The notes beneath the pieces are model-generated. The model worked only from the letters and a program-made list of their open reading frames with translations. It did not search any database and was not told where the DNA came from. Positions 8,090 through 19,859 of a stretch of DNA of 64,000 nucleotides are shown here, piece by piece. How positions within the stretch are numbered: the first letter of the stretch is position 1; each line of letters opens with the position of its first letter. This stretch comes from Mycolicibacterium crocinum (GTDB lineage Bacteria; Actinomycetota; Actinomycetes; Mycobacteriales; Mycobacteriaceae): positions 3,286,001 to 3,350,000 of the forward strand of contig NZ_CP092362.2 of NCBI RefSeq assembly GCF_022370635.2, read 5' to 3'. The translations under genes and the position numbers were made by a program.

Positions 8090-8386
8090 TCAGATCTGAT
8101 TGGTTTCAGGCTTGCTCTCGACGGTGCCGGTGGCCGATCCCGTGCGATAGCGGGTGAAGAAGCCGAGCGACACGACCGCGGCGCCGACACCGATCACTGC
8201 CCACAGCACGATCGGGAACACCAGCGAGCCGAAGATGAAGTTGTAGGTCACTGCCAAGTAGATCGACCAGAGCACGCGGTAGATCGACCAGAACGCGAGC
8301 AGGCCGGTGCTGATACCGATGTACAGGCTGTACTGCCGATCGACGCGATCGATCTGCTGCGCGATGGGAGCCGGCAGGATTTTCAT
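8090..8386 (-). CDS. Small integral membrane protein
   Basis: 98 residues with two hydrophobic helices (about 22-50 and 53-77) and a polar tail. The N-terminus MKILPAPIAQQIDRVDRQYSL looks amphipathic. No family is recognised. A strong hairpin follows the stop, so it appears to be transcribed alone. The start has a purine-rich stretch (GAGAGGAAGAACCC) upstream. Confidence 0.68.
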   Translation of the reverse strand: MKILPAPIAQQIDRVDRQYSLYIGISTGLLAFWSIYRVLWSIYLAVTYNFIFGSLVFPIVLWAVIGVGAAVVSLGFFTRYRTGSATGTVESKPETNQI

Positions 8387-8467
8387 GGGTTCTTCCTCTC
8401 GTTGTCCGTCGCCTCGTGGCGTCGATGCGAGAAGTAAAGAACCTCCGATTCGCCTACCGATCCCAAC

Positions 8468-8893
8468 TCATTCCGAGTAGTCGACGGAGAACCAGCGATC
8501 CGGGCGGATGGTGAACAGCACGGTCGCCTCGCCTTCGAGGCTCTGAGCGAACGCGCGGCCCGCCTCCTCGCCCAGGTAGCGCACCGCGATCTCTTCCCCG
8601 ACCTCAGGCGGCGTGGGTTCGGTGACGTCGACGACCGACCCTTCCACCGATACGTATTGATACGGCGGCGCTTCGTTCTGCACGACCAGTGTCAGCGCAC
8701 CGTTCTGCTTGATCAGCCGCGCCTTGCGCCGTGACGCACCCGTGGTGATCCGGATGTTGCCGCCGGGCGTGTAGTCGTACCAGATCGGGACGCTGGCCGG
8801 CGGCCGGCCGTCGGTGGCGGCGACGGAAATGACCGCCACATGCTTGGCGGCCAGGAACTCCTGCCGCTCGGACTCAGTCAGTTCTCTGGGCAT
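8468..8893 (-). CDS. PPOX-class flavin/F420-dependent oxidoreductase
   Basis: 141 residues from MPRELTESERQEFLAAKHVA at 8893; the frame extends upstream but the extension is Arg/Ser-rich and not family-like. The split-barrel fold of the pyridoxamine-phosphate-oxidase superfamily is suggested by AVISVAATDGRPPASVPIWYDY, then RITTGASRRKARLIKQNGALTLVV and VSVEGSVVDV. Members bind FMN, F420 or haem, and mycobacteria have many F420-dependent versions acting as reductases. The cofactor cannot be assigned by eye. It is divergent from tex, with 119 bases between starts. Confidence 0.8.
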   Translation of the reverse strand: MPRELTESERQEFLAAKHVAVISVAATDGRPPASVPIWYDYTPGGNIRITTGASRRKARLIKQNGALTLVVQNEAPPYQYVSVEGSVVDVTEPTPPEVGEEIAVRYLGEEAGRAFAQSLEGEATVLFTIRPDRWFSVDYSE

Positions 8894-9012
8894 ATAGCGC
8901 CAAACCCCTCGCTCCGCGCGGCTATTCCTGTTCTGGCGGCGCGGCTCGAATTCGCGCAACACCCCCAGGATCGGTTCGCTGGAATGTCGGCGAGGTTCGG
9001 TAGGGTCTCCGC

Positions 9013-11358
<2,346 letters not shown>

Positions 11359-11370
11359 CAGAGCGTCTGG

Positions 11371-11877
11371 CTAGACGCCGGTGACCCCGTCGATGCGTTC
11401 GCGGATCAGGTCGGCCTGCCCGCAGTGCCGCGCGTACTCCGCGATCATGTGGATGTAGATCCATCGCAGGCTCACCTCGGCGCCCATGAAGGGGCAGGTA
11501 TCGGTCACGTCGCGAGCGACACAGTTGGCACGGGCGTGTGCCACTTCGTCCTGCCACACCGCGAGCGCATCACGGAACGACGAGTCGGCGGACACCTCGA
11601 AGCCCCCGTCGTGGCCGGACGCGTCGGCCGCGGTGGAGTAGATCGGGCCGGTGGCCTCCCCGGCCAGCACCCGGCGGAACCAGTTGCGTTCCACCTCCGC
11701 CAGATGCTGAAGCAACCCGAGCAGCGTCAGCGGCGACGGTGTGGCCGAGGCGGTGCGAAGCTGTTCGTCGTCGAGCCCCTCGCATTTCATCAGCACCGTG
11801 GCGCGATAGAAGTTCAGCCAGGCCGCCAGCATGGTGTGCTCGTCGGTCGTGAATCCGGGATTAACGCGATCAACCAT
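11371..11877 (-). CDS. DinB-like (DUF664) metalloprotein
   Basis: 168 residues forming a predicted four-helix bundle. The family's metal-binding histidines are present: one in LLQHLAEVERNWFRRVL near residue 59, and the late IHMIAEYARHCGQADLIRERIDG containing two more (about 142 and 150). Actinobacterial relatives include mycothiol-dependent S-transferases and DNA-damage-inducible proteins, and the reaction here is not known. Convergent with tex, 12 bases between stops. Confidence 0.82.
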   Translation of the reverse strand: MVDRVNPGFTTDEHTMLAAWLNFYRATVLMKCEGLDDEQLRTASATPSPLTLLGLLQHLAEVERNWFRRVLAGEATGPIYSTAADASGHDGGFEVSADSSFRDALAVWQDEVAHARANCVARDVTDTCPFMGAEVSLRWIYIHMIAEYARHCGQADLIRERIDGVTGV

Positions 11878-11929
11878 GCACGAAGTATCGGCGATCAGCG
11901 TTCACCTCTGCCGCGTACTCCCAGCGCAT

Positions 11930-12080
11930 AAGCAGCCGACGCGCAATTGAATATCAGATTTGGACACATTTCTGGGAATTCTCAGTCCGCTTTTATGAGT
12001 TACTTCGCTGCGGTTAATAAATATGGGTTTTGAACTGCGGTTATACCGATGTAGCGGCGCTATATCACCCACCTGTGCGA
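11930..12080. other. Low-GC intergenic segment upstream of the polyketide synthase gene
   Basis: This stretch is much richer in A and T than its surroundings and includes the 9-bp direct repeat CTGCGGTTA (12008-12016 and 12035-12043). It likely holds the promoter of the type III polyketide synthase. AT-rich promoter islands in mycobacteria are typical targets of the nucleoid protein Lsr2. That function is inferred. Confidence 0.4.
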
Positions 12081-12140
12081 TATTTCACCGCATGGCCGCG
12101 AGCGGAATTAGCCGGACGCCTCGGGCGCGTTATAGCGCGC

Positions 12141-13247
12141 ATGACAAATACCGCTTTTTCCCGATCTGAAAACTCTGCCGCCGTCCGCCGCGGTGGTGAC
12201 CCCCGCGTCGCGGGCACCGCCGTGGCGTTCACTGGGCACCGCTACAACCAGGACGAGGTGGCAGCCGAACTCACCTCCTTCGCCGAGCCCGGCTTTGCGC
12301 GCTTCGCGCGAACCAGCGGCGTCGAGTACCGCAATCTGGCGTTGCCGCTGGAGCGTTACCCCCAGCTGACCGACTTCACCGAGGCCAATGAGGCCTACCT
12401 CGAGGTGGCCGTCGAACTCGGCGAGCAGGCGGTGCGCCGCGCGCTGGCGGCCGCGCACCTGCACCCGGATGAGGTCGACGCGATCGTGACCGTGTCGAGT
12501 ACCGGGGTGGCCGTTCCCACCATCGACGCCCGGATCGCGTCGGCGGTCGGGTTGCGACCCGATGTCAAACGCATCCCGCTGTTCGGACTGGGATGCGTGG
12601 CCGGTGCGGCCGGACTGGCACGGGTTCACGATTACCTTCGTGGTTTTCCCGGCCACGTCGCACTGTTGCTGTCGGTGGAACTGTGCTCCCTGACGCTGCA
12701 GCGTGACGACACGTCGATCCCCGCGCTGATCGGCGTGTGCCTGTTCGGCGATGGCGCGGCAGCCATCGTCGCGACCGGAGCCGATCGGGTCCCCGCCGGC
12801 CTTCCTCTCCACCCCGGTCCACGGCTACTGGCCACGCGCAGCAGGTTATTCGCCGACACCATCGACGTCATGGGCTGGAACGTCAGCTCCAGCGGCTTCC
12901 AACTCGTCATGTCGCGAGACGTCCCGAAGATGGCCGACGATCATCTAGGTGGTGAGGTCGACCGCTTTCTCGCCGACCACGGGCTGACCACAGCCGACAT
13001 CGCCACGTGGGTCTGTCATCCCGGCGGCCCCAAGGTGCTCGACGCGATGAGCAACGCCATCGCCATGCCGCCCGATGCGCTGCGGCACAGCTGGCAGTCG
13101 ATGCGCGACAACGGGAACATCTCGTCGGCATCGGTGCTCGACGTTCTCGACCGGACCATCTCCGCCGGCCCCGCCGCGGGCTCGCTGGGGCTGATGCTCG
13201 CGATGGGTCCGGGCTTCAGCTTCGAACTGCTGCTGCTCGGCTGGTGA
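12141..13247 (+). CDS. Type III polyketide synthase
   Basis: 368 residues from the ATG at 12141; an in-frame start at 12030 would add 37 residues encoded by AT-rich promoter-like DNA. The chalcone/stilbene synthase thiolase fold is clear. The triad is Cys152 (LFGLGCVAGAAG), His293 (WVCHPGGPKVLDA) and Asn326 (RDNGNISSAS). The late AMGPGFS matches the family GFGPG loop. Mycobacterial relatives (PKS10/11/18) load long acyl-CoA and extend it with malonyl-CoA to alkylpyrones or alkylresorcinols. The methyltransferase gene follows 11 bases later, its ribosome site overlapping this stop. Confidence 0.93.
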   Translation: MTNTAFSRSENSAAVRRGGDPRVAGTAVAFTGHRYNQDEVAAELTSFAEPGFARFARTSGVEYRNLALPLERYPQLTDFTEANEAYLEVAVELGEQAVRRALAAAHLHPDEVDAIVTVSSTGVAVPTIDARIASAVGLRPDVKRIPLFGLGCVAGAAGLARVHDYLRGFPGHVALLLSVELCSLTLQRDDTSIPALIGVCLFGDGAAAIVATGADRVPAGLPLHPGPRLLATRSRLFADTIDVMGWNVSSSGFQLVMSRDVPKMADDHLGGEVDRFLADHGLTTADIATWVCHPGGPKVLDAMSNAIAMPPDALRHSWQSMRDNGNISSASVLDVLDRTISAGPAAGSLGLMLAMGPGFSFELLLLGW

Positions 13248-13258
13248 AGGAGACCGAC

Positions 13259-13759
13259 ATGTACTACTGGTTCATTCTGCTGATCGGGATCGAGCGTCTC
13301 GCCGAATTAGCCGTGTCGCGTCGCAACGCGAAATGGTCATTTGCCCAGGGCGGCAGGGAGTTTGGGCAGCGACATTATCCGGTGATGGTGACGATGCACA
13401 GCCTGCTTCTCCTGTCGTGCGTGACCGAGGTGGCGATGACGGACCGTCCGTTCGTGCCCTGGCTCGGGTGGCCGATGGTGGGCGTCGTGGTGATCAGCAC
13501 GGCGGTGCGGTGGTGGTGCGTAGCGGTGCTGGGCAAGCACTGGAACCCCCGGCTGATCGTGATCAAAGGAGCTCCCCTGGTTCAGCGTGGGCCATACCGG
13601 TGGCTGCATCACCCGAACTACACGGCCGTCACCGCTGAGGTGGCCGCATTGCCGCTGGTCCACTCAGCCTGGGTAACCGCCATCGTCTTCAGCGTCGCCA
13701 ATGCCCTGGTTCTTACGGTGCGCATACGCGCCGAAAACGTCGCGCTGGGATATGCCTGA
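13259..13759 (+). CDS. Isoprenylcysteine methyltransferase-family membrane O-methyltransferase
   Basis: 166 residues with about four membrane helices. The conserved ICMT C-terminal signature is present: GPYRWLHHPNY (from about residue 110) followed later by a Glu near the C-terminus (RIRAENVALGYA). Translation is coupled to the polyketide synthase: TGAAGGAG carries both the PKS stop and this gene's Shine-Dalgarno. In other bacteria ICMT-like enzymes encoded beside type III PKSs O-methylate the alkylpyrone or alkylresorcinol product, and that is the likely job here. Protein prenylcysteine is an unlikely substrate. Confidence 0.88.
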   Translation: MYYWFILLIGIERLAELAVSRRNAKWSFAQGGREFGQRHYPVMVTMHSLLLLSCVTEVAMTDRPFVPWLGWPMVGVVVISTAVRWWCVAVLGKHWNPRLIVIKGAPLVQRGPYRWLHHPNYTAVTAEVAALPLVHSAWVTAIVFSVANALVLTVRIRAENVALGYA

Positions 13760-13869
13760 GCGCAAGCACTTTCGCTGGCGTAGATACGACATTTCCTTCG
13801 TCACCGAAGCTAACCGGTGTTACGTTGTGACGCGTTGACGTCGTGCACAGCCACATCAAGGGGCCTTCG

Positions 13870-14706
13870 ATGAGCACTGCTGCCGAACGCGCTGAACAGC
13901 TCGCCCTGGTGGCGCGCCTCAAGTCCGCCTATCCGGAATTGCCGGATGCGCCGACTCCGGACCTGCTCGACCATGCCCGGTTCGTCGCCTACATGAAGCC
14001 GGTGCACGACGTCGGCGGTGAACCCGACGCTCCGATGAAGTACGAGAACAAGGACTACGAGTACTGGGAGCACATGACCTACGTCATCTGCGAGGTCCTC
14101 GCGTGGCGCGGCATCTGGCTCTCGGAGGAGCGGCGGCGCATCGGCAACGTCGACGTCCAGCGGGCCGTCTATCTCGGGTTCCCCTACTACGGCCGCTGGC
14201 TGCTGTCGGTGGCACGGGTGCTGATCGAGAAGCACCACATCGGGCTCACCGAACTCACCGAACGGATGGCCGAGGTCAAGGAACGCTACGCCGACGGACT
14301 GGAAGGCAAGACCCTCAAGGCCGAACCGAAGTTCGAAGGCGACGGATCGCAGGTCAAGCGCAACAGCCACATCGTGCACGCCCAGGGTAAGGGCGATCCG
14401 CAGGTGTACGCCGGCCAGGCCGGAGAGCCGAGGTTCAAGGTCGGTGACCCCGTGGTGGTCCGCGAACTTCCGGTGCTGTTCTACACGCGCACACCCGAAT
14501 ACGTCCGTGGCGCGACGGGTGTGATCGACGCGGTGGCCTACGAAAGCCCCGCCGCGGAGGACGAGACCTGGGACATCCCGGACGCCAAACCTGAATGGTT
14601 CTATGTCGTCAAATTCCGCATGTCTGAGTTGTGGAACGACTTCAACGGCCCAGACAGCGACAGCCTGCGCACCGAGATTCCCGAGCACTGGCTCCAGCCC
14701 GCGTAG
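13870..14706 (+). CDS. Nitrile hydratase/thiocyanate hydrolase-like beta subunit
   Basis: 278 residues from the ATG at 13870 (AAGGGG 6 bases upstream), preferred over the GTG at 13843. The N-terminal half carries the helical beta-subunit features KPVHDVGG and YYGRWLLSVARVLIEKHHIGLTELTERM. The C-terminal half is the SH3-like barrel (RFKVGDPVVVREL, then TPEYVRGATGVIDAV and WFYVVKFRMSELW). It pairs with the alpha subunit encoded 11 bases downstream to form the metal site pocket. The fused beta architecture favours a nitrile hydratase-like layout over the split subunits of classical thiocyanate hydrolase. The substrate is not known. Confidence 0.85.
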   Translation: MSTAAERAEQLALVARLKSAYPELPDAPTPDLLDHARFVAYMKPVHDVGGEPDAPMKYENKDYEYWEHMTYVICEVLAWRGIWLSEERRRIGNVDVQRAVYLGFPYYGRWLLSVARVLIEKHHIGLTELTERMAEVKERYADGLEGKTLKAEPKFEGDGSQVKRNSHIVHAQGKGDPQVYAGQAGEPRFKVGDPVVVRELPVLFYTRTPEYVRGATGVIDAVAYESPAAEDETWDIPDAKPEWFYVVKFRMSELWNDFNGPDSDSLRTEIPEHWLQPA

Positions 14707-14717
14707 AACGGACGGAC

Positions 14718-15436
<719 letters not shown>

Positions 15437-15440
<4 letters not shown>

Positions 15441-15772
15441 CCCCCGACGCGCTGCGCCAGATCGTCGAACGCAACCAGGTCTGGCCGGTCATGGCCGCCA
15501 AATACGGTGTGGAGAACCCGGTGCCGCCGTGGAAGACCAGCCTCGACGGCCTGTGTGACGCGCTCGACCACGCCGCGTGCGACGCCGACGTCCCGACGTT
15601 CAAGGAACGCCGCGACGAAGAAGACGACCTGTCCGCGACGGTGTACTCCGACCTTCCCTATCCGGAGAGCCAGCTGATGTCACTGGCACATTCACTGCTG
15701 GCCCGCGGCGTCATCACCGAAGACGAACTGCAGCAACGACTTTCCGCAGTCCGTGCCAGGCTGGAAGCCTGA
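15437..15772 (+). CDS. Nitrile hydratase accessory protein, beta-N-terminal-like
   Basis: 111 residues, translationally coupled to the alpha subunit by ATGA overlap. The C-terminal half (YPESQLMSLAHSLLARGVITEDELQQRL) resembles the N-terminal helical domain of nitrile hydratase beta subunits and small activator proteins that deliver metal. PVPPWKTSLDGLCDALDH resembles the start of accessory proteins. Most likely it is an activator or metallochaperone for the alpha subunit. The alternative is a third structural subunit. Confidence 0.72.
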
Positions 15773-15786
15773 CAAGCACAGTCGCG

Positions 15787-15838
15787 TCCACCGATCGGTG
15801 GACACCGGGTTCATCCGATGATCCAGCCGATCGGTGGA
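15787..15838. promoter_or_regulatory. Two palindromic operator-like sites upstream of the thioesterase
   Basis: TCCACCGATCGGTGGA (15787-15802) is a perfect 16-bp palindrome. A second site, TCCAGCCGATCGGTGGA (15822-15838), repeats it with one extra base. They start 35 bp apart in the 150-base gap between the nitrile hydratase accessory gene and the thioesterase. Paired palindromes here suggest a dimeric repressor, for example of TetR type, acting on the thioesterase promoter. No regulator gene is adjacent. Confidence 0.6.
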
Positions 15839-15922
15839 TATTCCGCAAAGCCGCCCGCAGTCATAGTTGCCTGGTGAGCCGTCAAGCAAGCGGCGGCTCC
15901 CCTGACTCAAAGGATGGCAACG

Positions 15923-16756
15923 GTGAACAGCGGCATGGCTCTGTCACAGCGCACGGCGGCGGCTTCGAGTGCAATCGGTATCCGCCCAGCGTATTTCGTT
16001 CAGCACGGCACCGGCATCTTCCGGCCCACCACATCGGCTGCGGCTTCCTGGAGTGACGGACTGCTCAGCGGTCAAGCGATCGCCGGCCTCGCGGCCTCGA
16101 CGCTGGAGCGCAAATACGGCGCCGCCGGCTACCTACCCGCCCGGCTGACGCTCGATCTGCTCAAGCCGGCACGCGCGGTGCCCACCGGAGTCCAGACCCG
16201 GCTGATCCGGCACGGCAACCGGATGCGTACCGCCGAATGCGACATCATCCAAGACGATTGGATCGTCGCCCGCGCAACCATGCTGCAATACCGGCAATCT
16301 CACGCACCGGACATCGCCGAACGCGATACCGCAAAGTCCGTCGCGCCGGCCGCCGATGCCGACGATCGCGCCCTCTACGTGGACAGCGATGGGACCGGCT
16401 GGAGCCCGATGGGCGAACAGCCGTACATCGCCGGACGCACACGCGCCTATTACGGCGGCCTTGACGCGGTGGCCGGCCTGCCGGCCACGCCCTTCGTCCG
16501 CGCGGCGGTGGTCGCCGAGGCTGCCGCCAACCTGGTGACGAATGTGGGCGGCGGCGGAACGGGTTACGTCAACGGCGATCTGACGGTGGCGCTGTCACGG
16601 CTTCCGCGCGGCGTGTACATCGGTGTGCAGGCCGACACCCAGTTCGCCGAGAACGGAGTGTCGGTGGGCAGCGCAACCCTCTTCGACGACGCGGGGCCCT
16701 TCGGCACCAGCATGGTCACCGCGGTCGCGAATCCCGCGTCCCGCCCGCGCGGCTAG
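15923..16756 (+). CDS. Acyl-CoA thioesterase family (double hotdog)
   Basis: 277 residues from the GTG at 15923, which has AAAGGA 8 bases upstream; the ATG at 15914 lies inside that site. Two hotdog halves are suggested: FRPTTSAAASWSDGLLSGQAIAGLAAST in the first and YVNGDLTVALSRLPRGVYIGVQADTQFAENG in the second. The arrangement fits TesB-like or uncharacterised mycobacterial thioesterase-superfamily proteins. The likely substrate is an acyl-CoA, chain length unknown. Two palindromic sites upstream suggest dedicated regulation. Confidence 0.75.
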   Translation: MNSGMALSQRTAAASSAIGIRPAYFVQHGTGIFRPTTSAAASWSDGLLSGQAIAGLAASTLERKYGAAGYLPARLTLDLLKPARAVPTGVQTRLIRHGNRMRTAECDIIQDDWIVARATMLQYRQSHAPDIAERDTAKSVAPAADADDRALYVDSDGTGWSPMGEQPYIAGRTRAYYGGLDAVAGLPATPFVRAAVVAEAAANLVTNVGGGGTGYVNGDLTVALSRLPRGVYIGVQADTQFAENGVSVGSATLFDDAGPFGTSMVTAVANPASRPRG

Positions 16757-16759
16757 CGG

Positions 16760-18769
16760 TCAGGACCCGTCCCAGTTCGCCAAGACGCGCAGCTGGGACC
16801 ACGGGATGGCGGCCATGTCGTAGTAGTCCCATGACAGGCCGGCGCCGGTCCACACCGCGCCCGGGTTCGTCGGCGAAGTCGCGTCGGGGGCGACTTCGAA
16901 GACGAACGCCATGCGCGCCCCACCCTGGTCGCCGACATAGGCACCGTAGGTCTGAAGCGTCTTGGCGATCACCTTCTCGGCATCGGAGATCCCGGGGATC
17001 GCGTCGACATTGATGGACGGGTCCAGCTGGATGCGAGTGCCTTCCGGGATGGGAGTCGCCACCCCGGCGATGTTGGTGCCATCCGACTTCGTCGCCGGGC
17101 CCGCGAACAATGCGCCCGCGATGTCACTGGAGATGAACAGCGCGTGGTTGATCCCGGTGTTGGCCGCGACCGCGGCGCTGAACTCTGCCGTGGTGATCAC
17201 GCCGGCGTAGCGGGCGATATTCGTCGCCGTCGCCGAGCCGGAGGTGTCGATACCGTTGCCGCTCAGGGCGGTCATGCCTCCCCATGCGGCCGACCACGTG
17301 TTGGTCGCGCTGTCATAGGTGGCTTGCCAGAGGCCGTAGGCCTTGCCGGTGGTCGGATCGAGGATCGCGATCTGCCGGTCCGAGCCGGTCGGCAGGTTCA
17401 GCCCGACAGGGATGGCGACGGTGTAGGAGCCGAACGGATCGCTGCCCCACGGCTCGGTGAACTTGACGTCATACCGTGGCGTGGAGGCAGTGATCTGGGT
17501 GGCCGAGACCAGCGTGACCCCGCTGTCGTAGAGGTCAGCCACATGCTGGGCGTTGGTGGCGGAGAGGTACTTGACCCACGTGGCGCTGTTCGCGGCGATG
17601 ACGGGGTTGGCGACGATCGGCTTCCACAACCAGTCAGCCGCCTGGAAGTAGGGCGGTGTCTGCGTTGAGGGCGGGGTCGACGTGGCGGATGCGACGACGG
17701 TGATCTTGTCGATGCGCAGGTTGCGGTCCTTGGATGCCGACTGCCGCAGATCGTTGGTGAACGCGATGCTGATCGTGTGGGTCCCGGCCGCCAGCGAGAC
17801 CGGGATCGAGTAATCGGTCCACGACGTCGCCGACACCTGCGTGGTGGCGACCACGACTCCGTCGACGGACACCGTCATCAGCGGGGCACCGTTGTACTGG
17901 TCACCTCGTGCGCGGATCACCAGTCCCGTCGCGGATGGCAGCGAAAGTGTCTTGTTGGCAGTCGAATTCGTGGACAGCAACAGCGCTTTGCGCCCGGAGG
18001 CCGCGGTGTCGGAGTAGATGCTGCCGGCTTTCGCGGGAGTGACGGTCAGCGTCTCACCTTCGATGACGACCGTCGTGGTGCCGCTGGTGACGGTGCCGGG
18101 CGTGGCCGCCGTCGATTCGCCGGTCGAGGTGCCCGTGGGTGTGCTGAACAGCGAATCGAATTCCTTGCGCGCCCAGGCCAGCAACGACAGCAGCAGCTGG
18201 GGTGGTGGCGGCAGGGTCGGCGGCTTGACGTTGTGCAGGAGGCTTTCCAGCGCCGTTCGGGTGGCGCCGATGATCGCGTTGACCGATGACGCCGGGCTGG
18301 CGGTACTGCGGGCCACCGCGACGGTCTGGGTAGTCGCGACATCGTCGGCGAAGGCTGCGGCGGGGGCGACGGCCGACGGCACCGGGGCGGAGACGGTGTC
18401 GTCTCCCCCGGCGGCACCGCCCGCGGGCGCGGCTGTACGGGTCACGGTGACCGATTTGGGCCCTGCTGGCTGCGGGTTCTCCGCTTTCGCCGAGGTACGC
18501 GATCCGGACCGCGGCGCGGACTGGCCGGCTGCCGAGTGTCGCGCTGCGCGCGCCGAGCCGGCCTGCGCCGATCGGCCGGCGGACGACGGCGCGGAGTCAG
18601 AACCGGTGCTGTCGGCGTGCGCAACGCCGCCGGCCATCAACGCCGACCCGATTCCCAATGCCACCGCGAGCGCACCGATGCGGCCTACGGCACATGAGCG
18701 ACAAACAGCATTGAAGTTCGCGGGAGCCGCCGAACGTCGTGAATACGACGGAAAGTCTTCTCCTGACAT
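16760..18769 (-). CDS. Large exported protein with carbohydrate-binding-like domain
   Basis: 669 residues. A long N-terminal signal (hydrophobic core about 30-50, cut near GGVAHADS) is followed by a 170-residue Ser/Ala/Pro linker. Around residues 232-355 is a beta-rich module (VVIEGETLTVTPAKAG, then RARGDQYNGAPLMTVSVDG and AAGTHTISIAFTNDL) that resembles the calcium-dependent xylan-binding CBM36/60 type. The C-terminal 300 residues form a second unknown domain ending ending in WSQLRVLANWDGS. No catalytic motif is seen. It is probably a cell-surface or secreted glycan-binding protein. It is flanked upstream by the longest non-coding gap in the window. Confidence 0.72.
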   Translation of the reverse strand: MSGEDFPSYSRRSAAPANFNAVCRSCAVGRIGALAVALGIGSALMAGGVAHADSTGSDSAPSSAGRSAQAGSARAARHSAAGQSAPRSGSRTSAKAENPQPAGPKSVTVTRTAAPAGGAAGGDDTVSAPVPSAVAPAAAFADDVATTQTVAVARSTASPASSVNAIIGATRTALESLLHNVKPPTLPPPPQLLLSLLAWARKEFDSLFSTPTGTSTGESTAATPGTVTSGTTTVVIEGETLTVTPAKAGSIYSDTAASGRKALLLSTNSTANKTLSLPSATGLVIRARGDQYNGAPLMTVSVDGVVVATTQVSATSWTDYSIPVSLAAGTHTISIAFTNDLRQSASKDRNLRIDKITVVASATSTPPSTQTPPYFQAADWLWKPIVANPVIAANSATWVKYLSATNAQHVADLYDSGVTLVSATQITASTPRYDVKFTEPWGSDPFGSYTVAIPVGLNLPTGSDRQIAILDPTTGKAYGLWQATYDSATNTWSAAWGGMTALSGNGIDTSGSATATNIARYAGVITTAEFSAAVAANTGINHALFISSDIAGALFAGPATKSDGTNIAGVATPIPEGTRIQLDPSINVDAIPGISDAEKVIAKTLQTYGAYVGDQGGARMAFVFEVAPDATSPTNPGAVWTGAGLSWDYYDMAAIPWSQLRVLANWDGS

Positions 18770-19080
18770 CCGTGACCCCCCAACCGTCCCGACCGTGGAC
18801 GAGCAAGCGCGTTCTCCTGCGAAAGCCCTTGCCCGTCACGGCTTCTGTTGTCGCAAGCGAAAATTACTCCGTCTCTACCCGCACGTCTCGCTGTTCAACC
18901 AAACGAATAGGCCCTTTTCCCAATGGCCATCTTCAGAAGTTTGCTCGCATTCGATCGGCGACAATTACACCCTGCCTAATAGGGGCAATTTGCTGCGAAC
19001 AATTCATGATCACGCAAATTCAGCAAACTTTGATTGCGTCACACGTATCGCGCAATGTTGTCTGAAACTAGAGTGCAGCA
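18770..19080. other. 311-base intergenic region, divergent promoters
   Basis: It separates the exported CBM-like gene (minus) from the enoyl-CoA hydratase gene (plus) and is AT-richer than average. I find no convincing small gene, tRNA or repeat. TAGAGT at 19069-19074 lies 6 bases before the hydratase ATG and fits a leaderless -10 element. The rest presumably holds the promoter and regulatory sites of the exported protein. Confidence 0.5.
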
Positions 19081-19854
19081 ATGAGCCTCGTCACCTATGA
19101 GCTGGAAGAGCACGTCGCAACCATCACCCTCAACCGGCCCGAGGCGCGCAATGCCATCAACGGTCCGCTCCGCCAGGAAATCAACGCGGCATGGGACCGG
19201 TTCCGCGATGAGGAGGAGGCCTGGGTCGGAATCCTGACCGCCACCGGTGACGTCTTCTGCGCCGGCGGTGACCTCAAGGACGGTGAAGGCTCGGTGGGCA
19301 CCTTCGGCGGAACCTTCTGGGAAAAGCCGACTATCAACTCCTTCGAGAGCGGTATGGAGCTTTTCAAGCCCACGATTGCCGCGGTGCATGGTCCGTGCGT
19401 CGGCTACGGAGTTACCGGCGTCCTGTTCTGCGACTTCGTGATCGCCTCTACCGAGGCGACTTTCAGCTTTCCCGAGGTGAGACTGGGCGTGCCGACCATC
19501 GTCGGCGCCATCCGGTTGCCGCACCGCGTCGGCTGGGCCAACGCCATGGAGCTTCTGCTGACCGGAAAGCCGATCAGTGCCGAGCGGGCCAAGGAGATTG
19601 GGCTGGTGTGGAAGCTCGTCGAACCCGAGGACCTGCAGGCGGAGGCGCAGGCATGGGCCAGGACACTGACCGAGGCCGCGCCGTTGGCACAGCGGGCGAC
19701 CAAGGAGGTGGCGTGGCGAACCGCCGACATGGGCTGGATCGAGTCGGTGCGTTTCGGCGAGGTGATGCGCAAGGTCGCCGGTGCCACCGAGGACGTCGGC
19801 GAAGGCCTGCTGGCCTGGCGGGAGAAACGCACGCCACAGTGGAAGGGACGCTGA
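19081..19854 (+). CDS. Enoyl-CoA hydratase/isomerase family protein
   Basis: 257 residues, standard crotonase length. The fold signatures are LNRPEARNAINGPL, the oxyanion-hole segment CAGGDLKD near residues 60-67 and AVHGPCVGYGVTGVLFCDFVIASTEATFSFPEVRLGVP. The first catalytic Glu region of classic hydratases reads GYGVTGVL here, while the second acidic position (FPEVRLG) is kept, so an isomerase or another crotonase reaction is possible. Likely role in fatty-acid or sterol-side-chain catabolism. Probably leaderless. Convergent with the PheC-like gene, 5 bases between stops. Confidence 0.9.
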   Translation: MSLVTYELEEHVATITLNRPEARNAINGPLRQEINAAWDRFRDEEEAWVGILTATGDVFCAGGDLKDGEGSVGTFGGTFWEKPTINSFESGMELFKPTIAAVHGPCVGYGVTGVLFCDFVIASTEATFSFPEVRLGVPTIVGAIRLPHRVGWANAMELLLTGKPISAERAKEIGLVWKLVEPEDLQAEAQAWARTLTEAAPLAQRATKEVAWRTADMGWIESVRFGEVMRKVAGATEDVGEGLLAWREKRTPQWKGR

Positions 19855-19859
19855 CCGGC

